DNA of 64,000 bases from Vulcanimicrobium sp035943995 (GTDB lineage: Bacteria > Vulcanimicrobiota > Vulcanimicrobiia > Vulcanimicrobiales > Vulcanimicrobiaceae), in NCBI GenBank assembly GCA_035943995.1, contig DASZBS010000057.1:5945-69944 (forward strand). Reading direction: 5' to 3'. Shown here one piece after another: positions 50,767 through 58,650 of this stretch. A model generated the notes under the pieces. The model was given only the letters and a program-made list of their open reading frames with translations, made no database searches and was not told the DNA's origin. The stretch's first letter is position 1, and each line of letters starts with the position of its first letter. The translations under genes were made by a program, and so were the position numbers.

Positions 50767-51150
50767 ATGGCCGTTCGACCGCAGATTGCCTATCGCGACG
50801 TCGAGCCCTCGCCCGACCTGGAACGGCTGACCCAGGCCGAGGCGGCGAAGCTCGAGCGCTTCTTTCACGGCATCGTGAGCTGCCGCGTGCTCGTCGAGCA
50901 CACGCACCGCCGGCATAAGCACGGCTCGCCGTTCAACGTGCGCATCGACCTCAGCTTGCCGGGGACGGAGCTCGTCGTGAACCACGGCGACGACGTCCGC
51001 CCGGTGCCGCCCGCGAGCGACGACGAGCCCGAGCGGGTTCACAAATCGGCCGAGCACGAGGGCCACAAAGAGCCCCAGCTCGCCGTGCGAGCCGCCTTCG
51101 CCACGCTGACGCGGCGGCTCCAGGAGTACGTCAAAAAGCTTCGTCCCTGA
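50767..51150 (+). CDS. Ribosome-hibernation-factor-like (HPF/RaiA) protein
   Basis: 127 residues from ATG 50767. The fold resembles Sigma-54 modulation/HPF proteins: AAKLERFFHGIVSCRVLVEHTHRRHKHGSPFNVRIDLSLPGTELVVN, and a C-terminal helix AVRAAFATLTRRLQEYVKKL. HPF-like proteins bind the ribosome decoding centre or inactive ribosomes. The middle is Asp/Glu-rich. Assignment moderate, since the core is shorter than canonical long HPF. Confidence 0.7.
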   Translation: MAVRPQIAYRDVEPSPDLERLTQAEAAKLERFFHGIVSCRVLVEHTHRRHKHGSPFNVRIDLSLPGTELVVNHGDDVRPVPPASDDEPERVHKSAEHEGHKEPQLAVRAAFATLTRRLQEYVKKLRP

Positions 51151-51165
51151 ACGCCGGCCGCTGTA

Positions 51166-51194
51166 TTGACATTTGCCGATCCAGTCACTAATAT
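51166..51194 (+). promoter_or_regulatory. Promoter of the ars operon
   Basis: -35 TTGACA (51166-51171), 17-base spacer, -10 TAATAT (51189-51194); the arsR ATG begins six bases later, so the mRNA is probably leaderless. ATCGA and TCGAT flank this site and may form the ArsR operator half-sites. Confidence 0.8.
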
Positions 51195-51200
51195 CGAAGC

Positions 51201-51533
51201 ATGTCGATGCAGCGATGCTGTCCGCCGGCCTCGGTGGACCGGGCCGACCGGACTGAGGACGCCGCGATCTTCAAGGCGCTCGCGGATCCGAACCGGCTCA
51301 CCATGCTCGCCACGCTGGCGCGCGCCGACGATGAGGTCTGCGTCTGCGACTTCACGGGCGCGCTGCCGCTGGAGCAGCCCACGGTGTCGCATCACCTGCG
51401 CATCCTGCGCGAAGCCGGGCTCGTGACGTGCGAACGGCGCGGCACCTGGGTCTACTACCGGCTCGCCGCCGGCGCGCGCGACCGCATCGACGCTGCCACG
51501 CACTCCGTCATCCCAGAGAAAGCACTCGCATGA
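51201..51533 (+). CDS. arsR: ArsR-family arsenic-responsive repressor
   Basis: 110 residues, winged HTH: IFKALADPNRLTMLATLARADDEVCVCDFTGALPLEQPTVSHHLRILREAGLVT. CVCD at the helix start is the As(III)-binding cysteine pair of classical ArsR sensors; a CC pair near the N-terminus (MQRCCPP) could be a third thiol region. It should repress its own promoter and release it on arsenite. ATGA overlap with arsI. Confidence 0.9.
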   Translation: MSMQRCCPPASVDRADRTEDAAIFKALADPNRLTMLATLARADDEVCVCDFTGALPLEQPTVSHHLRILREAGLVTCERRGTWVYYRLAAGARDRIDAATHSVIPEKALA

Positions 51534-51919
51534 AGATGCACCTCAACCTCGCGACGCGCGATCTGGACCGCAGCGTCGCATTCTACTCCACGCTGCTCGA
51601 CGCGCAGCCCGCGAAGCGACTCGCCGACTACGCGCTGTTCGTCACCGAGCAGCCGGGCTTGGAGTTGGCACTCGATTTCGACGACGGCGCGCAAGCCGGA
51701 CGCGGCCAGCACTTCGGGCTCGTCGTCGATTCGTCCGACGCTGTGGATGCGCAGATCGCGCGGCTGCAGGCGGCCGGCCACGCGGTGGACGTCGAACGCG
51801 AGGAGACGTGCTGCTACGCCGTGCAGACGAAAGTGTGGGCAAGCGACCCCGAAGGGCGCCGCTGGGAGACCTACGTCGTGCACGAAGAGTCCGAAGCGCG
51901 CGACACGTGCTGCGCGTAG
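51530..51919 (+). CDS. arsI: ArsI-type C-As lyase (VOC superfamily)
   Basis: 129 residues. VOC fold: LNLATRDLDRSVAFYSTLLDAQPAKRLADYALFV, QHFGLVVDS (His61), REETCCYAVQTKVW with the vicinal Cys94-Cys95 that binds trivalent organoarsenicals, and a Glu in WETYVV (113) as metal ligand. ArsI cleaves the carbon-arsenic bond of MAs(III) and of roxarsone-type compounds. A second CC pair ends the protein (DTCCA). Part of the ars operon. Confidence 0.88.
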   Translation: MKMHLNLATRDLDRSVAFYSTLLDAQPAKRLADYALFVTEQPGLELALDFDDGAQAGRGQHFGLVVDSSDAVDAQIARLQAAGHAVDVEREETCCYAVQTKVWASDPEGRRWETYVVHEESEARDTCCA

Positions 51920-51935
51920 GCGTGCACGCATCGCG

Positions 51936-52646
51936 ATGAATCCGCGCCCGGTCGTCGCGGAGTTCGTCGGGACGGCCTTTCTGCTCGCGGCGATCGTCGG
52001 GTCGGGGATCATGGCGCAGCGGTTGTGCGGCGGCAATGTCGGCCTCGCGCTGCTGGCGAACGCGCTCGCGACGGGCGGCGCGCTCGTCGCGCTGATCCTA
52101 GCATTCGGCCCGGTGTCCGGCGCGCACTTCAACCCGGCGGTGACGCTCGCGGATGCGTGGCAAGGCGGCGTCGCGCGATCCGCCGTGCTGCCGTACGTCG
52201 TCGCTCAGGTCTCCGGAGCGCTGTGCGGCACGGCGCTCGCGAACGGGATGTTCGGTCTGCCGTTGTTCTTCGCGTCCGGTCACGTGCGAACGGGTTCGGG
52301 GATGCTCGTGAGCGAGTTCGTCGCGACGTTCGGGCTGCTCGCCGTCATCTGGGGCTGCGTGCGCGCGCGGCCGGCGGCGACGCCGTACGCGGTCGCGGCC
52401 TACATCGTCGGCGCGTACTGGTTCACGCCGTCTACGTCGTTCGCGAACCCCGCCGTCACGCTCGCGCGCTCGCTCACCGACACGTTCGCCGGCATCCGCC
52501 CGCAGGACGCACCGGCCTTCGTCGTCGTGCAGCTGCTCGGCGCGTTCGCGGCGACGGCGCTGTTCGCATGGCTTTCACCCATCTCGAAGACGGTGGCCGC
52601 GGCGGTCGTCGTGCCGCACCCGGAGGTCGCGAATGCACACGGTTGA
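51936..52646 (+). CDS. aqpS: Aquaporin-family channel, AqpS-like
   Basis: 236 residues, six membrane helices with two half-helix loops containing NPA (HFNPAVTLADAW and FANPAVTLARSL). In Sinorhizobium meliloti an aquaglyceroporin (AqpS) in an ars operon releases arsenite made by ArsC, replacing an ArsB/Acr3 pump. The same layout is seen here: no arsB or acr3 in the operon. Gene symbol by analogy. The stop overlaps the next ATG by 14 bases. Confidence 0.85.
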   Translation: MNPRPVVAEFVGTAFLLAAIVGSGIMAQRLCGGNVGLALLANALATGGALVALILAFGPVSGAHFNPAVTLADAWQGGVARSAVLPYVVAQVSGALCGTALANGMFGLPLFFASGHVRTGSGMLVSEFVATFGLLAVIWGCVRARPAATPYAVAAYIVGAYWFTPSTSFANPAVTLARSLTDTFAGIRPQDAPAFVVVQLLGAFAATALFAWLSPISKTVAAAVVVPHPEVANAHG

Positions 52647-53523
52647 CCCGGCGCTGCGCGTTCGCAGCGCGAGCGCCGGCGATCTCGACGCGATCCGGCG
52701 CATCTACAACGAAGGCATCGAAGACCGCGTCGCGACGCTCGACGAAGATCCGAAAACCGCCGACGACATCGCAGCATGGTGGTCCGTTCACCAAGACCGC
52801 TACGCGGTGCTCGTCGCGGAGAACGCGAGCGGCGACATCGCCGGGTGGGCGTCGCTGAACCCGTACTCGCACCGCTGCGCGTACGGCGGCGTCGCCGATC
52901 TTTCGGTGTACGTCACCCGCGAAGCGCGCGGTACCGGCATCGGTTCGCTGCTGCTGCGCGCGCTCGAGAAGACGGCCAAGGCGCACGAGTTCCACAAGAT
53001 CGTGCTCTTCACGTTCGCGTTCAACACCGGCGGCCAGGGATTGTACCGCAAGCTCGGTTACCGCGAGGTCGGGACGTTCCGCGAGATGGGCCGGCTCGAC
53101 GGGCGCTTCGTCGACGTCATGGCGATGGAGAAGATCCTCGTGCCGTTCGTGCTGTTCGTCTGCCGCCACAACACCGGCCGCTCGCAGATGGCCGAAGCGT
53201 ACTTGCGACATTTCGCGGGCGACCGCGTGGAGGTCGCGTCGGCCGGCACGATCGCGGCGGACGAACCGCATCCCGGCGTCGTCGCCGCCATGGCGGACGA
53301 CGGCATCGACATCCACGGCGCGCGCCCGAAGCTGATCGACCCTGCCGTGATGCAGCGCGCGGACCGTGTCATCACGATGGGCTGCGACGTCGAGGGCGTG
53401 CCGCGCATCGACGACGACTGGGGGCTGCCCGATCCGAAAGGCCAGCCGTCCGAGCGCGTGCGCGAGATTCGCGATCAGGTGAAAGCGAAGGCCGCGGCGC
53501 TCGCTCGAGCCTTCATGGAATAG
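52633..53523 (+). CDS. Fusion of ArsN1-like N-acetyltransferase and arsenate reductase ArsC
   Basis: 296 residues. 1-168: GNAT domain (IRRIYNEGIEDRVATLDEDPKTADDI, REARGTGIGSLLLRALEKTAKAHEF), similar to ArsN1, which acetylates arsinothricin. 170-296: low-molecular-weight-phosphatase-type ArsC with C-x5-R loop CRHNTGR (177-183) and the acid Asp in WGLPDPKGQP (267). Cys251 (TMGCDVEG) is present, but the second resolving Cys expected a few residues later is Val256. The two domains are normally separate genes. Last gene of the ars operon; the protein would detoxify arsenate and possibly an arsenic antibiotic. Confidence 0.9.
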   Translation: MHTVDPALRVRSASAGDLDAIRRIYNEGIEDRVATLDEDPKTADDIAAWWSVHQDRYAVLVAENASGDIAGWASLNPYSHRCAYGGVADLSVYVTREARGTGIGSLLLRALEKTAKAHEFHKIVLFTFAFNTGGQGLYRKLGYREVGTFREMGRLDGRFVDVMAMEKILVPFVLFVCRHNTGRSQMAEAYLRHFAGDRVEVASAGTIAADEPHPGVVAAMADDGIDIHGARPKLIDPAVMQRADRVITMGCDVEGVPRIDDDWGLPDPKGQPSERVREIRDQVKAKAAALARAFME

Positions 53524-53598
53524 TCGCACCGCTCAATCCGGCGCGCCTTTTGGCACGTTCATGATCAGCGCGCTTTTCGCCCGCGCCGGAAAGCCGCG

Positions 53599-54660
53599 AT
53601 GACCTCCCAATTCGCTTCTCCTGTTCACCTGGTAACCGTCGCGACGGCCGTCCCCGATCACGTGATCGATCAAGCGGCTGCCGCCGAGCTCGCGCGCGGC
53701 TTCTTCGCGTCGCGCATGAGCGACTACGACCGCTTGTCGCGCGTGTTCGCGTCGACCGGCGTCGAGCGGCGGTACACCACCGTCCCGCCGGCGTGGTTTC
53801 ACCAACCGCACGGCTGGGTGGAGCGGACGGACCAGTACGTGAACGGCGCGTGCGCGCTGTTCGAGCGCGTCGTCGCCCGCGCGCTCGGCGCCGCGGCGCT
53901 CGACGCGTCGCAGATCGACGCCGTCGTGTTCGTATCCTCGACCGGGATCTCGACGCCGAGCATCGAGGCGCGCATGCTGCCGAAGCTCGGCTTCCGGCCC
54001 GATGCGACGCGCGTGCCGGTGTTCGGGCTGGGCTGCGCGGGCGGCGTGTCGGGCTTCGCGCTCGCCGCGCGCCTCGCCGCCCGGCCGCGAACGAACGTCC
54101 TGCTCGTCACGATCGAGCTGTGCAGTCTGGCGTTTCGCATCGATCGCGCGACGAAGGCGGACGTCATCGCGAGCTCCCTGTTCGCCGACGGAGCGGCCGC
54201 CGCGATCTTTTCGAGCAGCGACGGCCCGGGCCCGGCGGTGATCGGCTCGAGCGAACATCTCTGGCCCGCGACGCTGGACGTGATGGGCTGGAGCGTCGAC
54301 GAGACAGGACTCGGCGTGGCGCTGTCCCGGTCGCTCCCGTCGTTCGTCGCGTCGCGCTACCGCGACGCTTACGAAAGCGCCGTGGTGCGCATGGGGATCG
54401 ATCGCGAGCAGGTCGACCGCATCATCTGCCATCCGGGCGGCGCGAAGGTCCTCGACGCGCTCGAAACGGCGCTGGACGTCCCAACCGGCACGCTCGACCA
54501 CGAGCGCACGGTGATGCGCGACTTCGGCAACATGTCGTCGCCCACGGCGCTGTTCGTGCTGGAACGTGCGATGCAGGCAGGCTTGCCGCCGCTCGCGGTG
54601 TTCGCCGCGCTGGGCCCCGGTTTCACGGCGAGCTTCGTGGCGCTGGCGAACGCGGCATGA
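53599..54660 (+). CDS. Type III polyketide synthase (chalcone/alkylresorcinol synthase-like)
   Basis: 353 residues. Catalytic triad of the family: Cys146 in GLGCAGGVSGF, His in ICHPGGAKV (about 277) and Asn in DFGNMSSPTALFV. SSTGISTPSIEARML is typical. It extends acyl-CoA starters with malonyl-CoA to make alkylresorcinols or alkylpyrones. The ICMT-like methyltransferase gene overlaps it (ATGA), as in bpsAB/srsAB systems. Product probably a phenolic or pyrone lipid of the membrane. Confidence 0.9.
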   Translation: MTSQFASPVHLVTVATAVPDHVIDQAAAAELARGFFASRMSDYDRLSRVFASTGVERRYTTVPPAWFHQPHGWVERTDQYVNGACALFERVVARALGAAALDASQIDAVVFVSSTGISTPSIEARMLPKLGFRPDATRVPVFGLGCAGGVSGFALAARLAARPRTNVLLVTIELCSLAFRIDRATKADVIASSLFADGAAAAIFSSSDGPGPAVIGSSEHLWPATLDVMGWSVDETGLGVALSRSLPSFVASRYRDAYESAVVRMGIDREQVDRIICHPGGAKVLDALETALDVPTGTLDHERTVMRDFGNMSSPTALFVLERAMQAGLPPLAVFAALGPGFTASFVALANAA

Positions 54661-55169
54661 CGAGCGGCGCGCTGCTACTCGCGTTCTTGACGCTGCAGCG
54701 GCTGAGCGAGCTCGTCATCGCGACGCGCAACACCAAGGCGCTGCTGCACGACGGCGCATACGAGCGCGGCGCGGGGCACTACCCGGTGATGGTCGCGCTG
54801 CACGCGACGTGGCTGGCGACGCTGTGGATCTTCGGCTGGAACCACGCAGCGTCCGCGCCGTTCGTCGCCGCGTTCGCGCTGCTGCAGGTCGCGCGGCTCT
54901 GGGTGCTGCTGACGCTGGGGCGGCGTTGGACGACGCGCATCATCGTCGCGCCCGGCGTGGCGCCCGTCACGTCGGGCCCGTTCCACTTCGTGCGGCATCC
55001 GAATTATCTGGTCGTCGCGCTGGAGATCCCGTGCGTATCGCTGGCGCTCGGACTCGCGTGGCACGCGGCGTTGTTCGCGGCGCTCAACTTCGCGATGCTG
55101 TGGTGGCGAATTCGCGCCGAGGACCATGCGTACGCGACGGAGAGCACGCGCATGCCTGTCTTGCCTTGA
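54657..55169 (+). CDS. ICMT-family membrane methyltransferase (SrsB/BpsB-like)
   Basis: 170 residues with about four hydrophobic helices and the catalytic end TSGPFHFVRHPNYLVVALEIPCVSLALG plus WWRIRAEDHA. Members next to type III PKS genes O-methylate alkylpyrones or alkylresorcinols. Start overlaps the PKS stop. Methyl donor SAM. Confidence 0.85.
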   Translation: MTSGALLLAFLTLQRLSELVIATRNTKALLHDGAYERGAGHYPVMVALHATWLATLWIFGWNHAASAPFVAAFALLQVARLWVLLTLGRRWTTRIIVAPGVAPVTSGPFHFVRHPNYLVVALEIPCVSLALGLAWHAALFAALNFAMLWWRIRAEDHAYATESTRMPVLP

Positions 55170-55266
55170 GACGATTTCGCTTCGGGTACGTTAGCGTACA
55201 GCGCGGAGGCCGTTAGCAAGCGAGCTCGTCAATCCGGCGCCGATCGACAGGAGTTATCTCCACCTC

Positions 55267-56121
55267 ATGGGCTCACGCAACGGCAACCTCTTCGCCGGCA
55301 CCGTATTGATCTTGATCCATGTCGCCGCGCTCGCGGCCTTCTGGCCCGGATTCTTCCACTGGTCGTCGCTGATCGTGATGTCGGTGTTGATCTACGTCAC
55401 CGGCGGCATCGGCATCGCGCTCGGTTTCCACCGCACGCTCACGCACCGCAGCATGCGCTTGTGGAAGCCGTTGGAATACGCGGCGGCGGTATGCGGTTGC
55501 CTGGCGCTGCAGGGGTCGCCGATCGAGTGGGTCGCGACGCACCGCGCGCACCACGCGCACACCGACCGCGAAGGCGATCCGCACGATGCGAACGCGGGCT
55601 TCCGCTGGTCGCATTTCTTGTGGATGGTCATGCCGAACCCCAACGTGCTGACACCCGAGCAGAAGCACCGTTACGCGGCCGACCTCTACGCGGACCCGTT
55701 CTACCGCTTCCTCGACAAGTCGCACCTGTTCCTGACGCTCGCGCTGGCCGCCGTGCTATTCGCGTTCGGCGGCGTGTCGTGGGTGATCTGGGGCGTGTTC
55801 GTGCGGCTCGCGCTCGTGTACCAGTTCACGTGGCTGGTGAACAGCGCCGCGCACAAGATCGGCTACCGCTCGTTCCGCACCGACGACCGCTCGACGAACT
55901 GCTGGTGGGTGGCGCTGCTCGGCTGGGGCGAAGGCTGGCACAACAACCACCACGCGTTCCCGTTCTCGGCCCGCCACGGCTTGCGCTGGTACGAGTTCGA
56001 CGTCACCTGGCTGACCGTGAAAGTGCTCGCGTTCTTCCGCCTCGCGACGGATCTCAAATTGCCGACGCAGCAGATGATAGCGCGGTTGCGGTTGCCGCCG
56101 GCCGCTCTTCGCGCCGACTGA
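55267..56121 (+). CDS. Acyl-CoA-type fatty acid desaturase
   Basis: 284 residues, two pairs of membrane helices. His boxes: FHRTLTH, HRAHH and HNNHH, as in delta-9 desaturases of the DesC/OLE1 type. It introduces a double bond into acyl chains, with iron and reduced electron carrier. Follows the PKS pair by about 100 bases; co-regulation is possible, since unsaturated starter acyls are common for alkylresorcinols. Confidence 0.88.
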   Translation: MGSRNGNLFAGTVLILIHVAALAAFWPGFFHWSSLIVMSVLIYVTGGIGIALGFHRTLTHRSMRLWKPLEYAAAVCGCLALQGSPIEWVATHRAHHAHTDREGDPHDANAGFRWSHFLWMVMPNPNVLTPEQKHRYAADLYADPFYRFLDKSHLFLTLALAAVLFAFGGVSWVIWGVFVRLALVYQFTWLVNSAAHKIGYRSFRTDDRSTNCWWVALLGWGEGWHNNHHAFPFSARHGLRWYEFDVTWLTVKVLAFFRLATDLKLPTQQMIARLRLPPAALRAD

Positions 56122-56128
56122 TCGCGTT

Positions 56129-58399
56129 TCAGCGCGGCGATGTGTCGCTGAGTGCCGCGAGCGCGGCTTGGCCGAGGCACAGTCCGCCGTCGTTCGCCGG
56201 TACGACGCGATTGATCCACAGCGCGGCGCCGAGCCGCGCGTGCAGCGACTCGACGAGCATGCGATTCTGAAACACCCCGCCCGACGCCGCGAGCGATCTG
56301 CCCGCGCCGAACGCTGCATGGATGCGCACCACCGCGTCGGCGACCGAAGCATGAAATGCGCGCGCGATCGCCCCCGAGCCGCGCCCGCGCAGGCGGTCGT
56401 CGATGACGGCCGCGAGCAGCGGTGTGTAGTCCAGCTCGCCGTCGCGAAGCGGGAAATCATACGGCGCCGTTTCGCCGGCGGTCGTCGCCAGGTGCTCGAG
56501 CCACATCGCGGCCTGTCCTTCGAACGTGATCTCGCGCGTGAAGCCGAGCAGCGCCGCGACGGTATCGAAGAGCCGTCCCATCGACGTCGTGCGAAACACG
56601 CGCACGTTCTTCGAGATCATCGCGTGCGCGTGCTCGTAGCGCGCGGGGAAGCCGAACGGCGGTGCCGTGAGATCGGGTAAGCCGGACAGCTCGGACAGAA
56701 ATCCCGCCGCCGCCTGCACCGGAAACCGCGCCGCTGCGTCGCCGCCCGGCAGCGGCGCGCTGCGCAGGTGCGCGACGCGCGTGAACCCGCCGCGCACGCT
56801 GCCCGCGAAGAACTCGCCGCCCCAGATCGCGCCGTCGTCGCCGTAGCCCGTGCCGTCGAACGCCACGCCGAGTACCTCGCGCGTCCACTCGCCGCGCTCG
56901 GCGAGCACGCTCGCGACGTGCGCGCGGTGGTGCTGGATCGCGACGTGGTCGCCCGGCATCGCGCGCGCGTACATGGTCGATGCGTACTCGGGGTGTGCGT
57001 CGTGCGCGACCAGCAGCTCGTCCTCGCGGATCCCGTACATCGCGCACAAGTCGCGCACCGTCTCGTCGAACGCGTCGCGTGCGGGGACGTGGTCCAGATC
57101 GCCCACGTGCTGGCTCACGAACGCCTGGCCGTCCACGACGAGTGCCACCGCATTTTTCAGATCGCCGCCGACCGCGAGGATCGGCCGCGCCGACGGGATC
57201 GTCGCGATCGCCTGCGGCGCGAGCCCGCGCGCGCGCCGCAGCACCGACGGTCCCGGCGTCGTCACTCGCGCGACCGAGTCGTCGACGCGGCGCGCGATGC
57301 GGCGCTCGCCGATCAGGAACGCGTCCGCGATCCCGGCCAAGCTCGCAACGGCGTCGTCGTCGTCGTACGCCATCGGCTCGCTGGAGCGGTTCGCGCTCGT
57401 CATCACGATCGCGCCGGGCGCGCCGCACGCGAACAGCAGATGGTGCAGCGGCGTGTACGGCAGCATCACGCCCAGCTCGCGGTTGTTGGGCGCCACGCCG
57501 TCGAGCGTGCGCCGCGCCGGGGCGAGCACGATGGGCCGCGCGACCGACGTCACCAACGCCTCCGCCTCGCCGTCGAGCTCGATCAGCGCGCGGGCAACAT
57601 CGAGGTCGCGCGCCATCACGGCGAACGGCCGCTCCTTGCGGTACTTGCGCTCGCGCAGCGCGCCGACCGCCACCGCGTTCGCCGCGTCGCACGCGAGATG
57701 ATATCCGCCGATCCCTTTCACCGCGACGATCGCGCCGTCGCGCAGCATCTCCGCCGCGGCCTCGATCGCCGCCGTACCGCGCGGCTCATCGCGCCCGCCG
57801 GCGCCGTCGCGCCCGTCCGCGCGCAGCACGTACGTGGGCCCGCAGGCCGGGCACGCAACGGGCTGCGCGTGAAACCGCCGGTCGGCGGGATCGTGATATT
57901 CCGCCGCGCACGGTGCGCACATCGTCCACGGCGCCATCGTCGTCGCCGGCCGGTCGTACGGCAGCCCGAGAATGATGCTGTACCGCGGCCCGCAGTTCGT
58001 GCAGTTGACGTACGGATAGAAATATCGACGGTCTGCGGGATCGAACAGATCGCGCAGACATGCATCGCATACGGCCAGGTCAGGCGCGATTCGCGCCGTG
58101 AGCCGGTCCGCCGTCACGTCGCTGGCGCGGATCGCGAAGTCACGCAAGCCTTCGTACGCGCCCGGCGACGCGTCGACCGACGCGACCGTCGCCGCAGCCG
58201 GCGCCTCGTCGACGACCGCGCGCGCGAACGCGTCGAGCGCGTCGAGCGCGCCCTCGACGTGCACCATCACGCCGCTCTCGCCGTTGAGCACCCAGCCTGC
58301 CAGCGCGTGGCGCTGCGCCAAGCGGTAGACGAAGGGCCGGAAGCCGACGCCCTGCACGACGCCGCGAATCACCAGGTCCAGCGCCCCGACGGCGGGCAT
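56129..58399 (-). CDS. hypF: Carbamoyltransferase HypF
   Basis: 756 residues from ATG 58399. Acylphosphatase domain 1-90 (RGVVQGVGFRPFVYRLA). Two zinc fingers: Cys111/114 with Cys133/136 and Cys161/164 with Cys183/186. YrdC domain about 200-385 (RKYRKERPFAVMARD). Kae1/TobZ-like C-terminal part with IQHHRAHVASV and VAFDGTGYGDDGAIWGGEF. It makes the thiocarboxamide used to build the CN ligands of the NiFe site, working with HypE. Last gene of the minus-strand hyp cluster. Confidence 0.95.
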   Translation of the reverse strand: MPAVGALDLVIRGVVQGVGFRPFVYRLAQRHALAGWVLNGESGVMVHVEGALDALDAFARAVVDEAPAAATVASVDASPGAYEGLRDFAIRASDVTADRLTARIAPDLAVCDACLRDLFDPADRRYFYPYVNCTNCGPRYSIILGLPYDRPATTMAPWTMCAPCAAEYHDPADRRFHAQPVACPACGPTYVLRADGRDGAGGRDEPRGTAAIEAAAEMLRDGAIVAVKGIGGYHLACDAANAVAVGALRERKYRKERPFAVMARDLDVARALIELDGEAEALVTSVARPIVLAPARRTLDGVAPNNRELGVMLPYTPLHHLLFACGAPGAIVMTSANRSSEPMAYDDDDAVASLAGIADAFLIGERRIARRVDDSVARVTTPGPSVLRRARGLAPQAIATIPSARPILAVGGDLKNAVALVVDGQAFVSQHVGDLDHVPARDAFDETVRDLCAMYGIREDELLVAHDAHPEYASTMYARAMPGDHVAIQHHRAHVASVLAERGEWTREVLGVAFDGTGYGDDGAIWGGEFFAGSVRGGFTRVAHLRSAPLPGGDAAARFPVQAAAGFLSELSGLPDLTAPPFGFPARYEHAHAMISKNVRVFRTTSMGRLFDTVAALLGFTREITFEGQAAMWLEHLATTAGETAPYDFPLRDGELDYTPLLAAVIDDRLRGRGSGAIARAFHASVADAVVRIHAAFGAGRSLAASGGVFQNRMLVESLHARLGAALWINRVVPANDGGLCLGQAALAALSDTSPR

Positions 58400-58650
58400 C
58401 AGGTCGTCGCGTCGCCTCGCACGGCGACGTAGCACGATCGCCCGTTGTATCCGACCTGCAGCACGCGGCCGTCCTCGACGAGCACCGGCACCGCGGCCGC
58501 GCCGCCTCCGCCCGCGAGCGCCGTCATCCGCCGCAGCGCGCCGGCGTCATCGTCCACGTCGTACTCCACGAAGTCGCGACCGCGAAACTCCAAGTCCTCG
58601 CGCAGCTCCGCTGTATACGGACAGGTAGCGGTTCCGTACAGCTCGAGCAT
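58399..58650 (-). CDS. Glutaredoxin-like protein (UXX-star type, Cys form)
   Basis: 83 residues. GTATCPYTAELREDLEFRGRDFVEYDV is a Grx/UXX-star-like start with Cys in the position that is selenocysteine in some relatives; VPVLVEDGRVLQVGYNGRSCYV follows. Found beside hyp genes in several lineages; precise role in maturation unknown. Overlaps hypF (TGATG) and the SIS gene. Confidence 0.75.
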   Translation of the reverse strand: MLELYGTATCPYTAELREDLEFRGRDFVEYDVDDDAGALRRMTALAGGGGAAAVPVLVEDGRVLQVGYNGRSCYVAVRGDATT

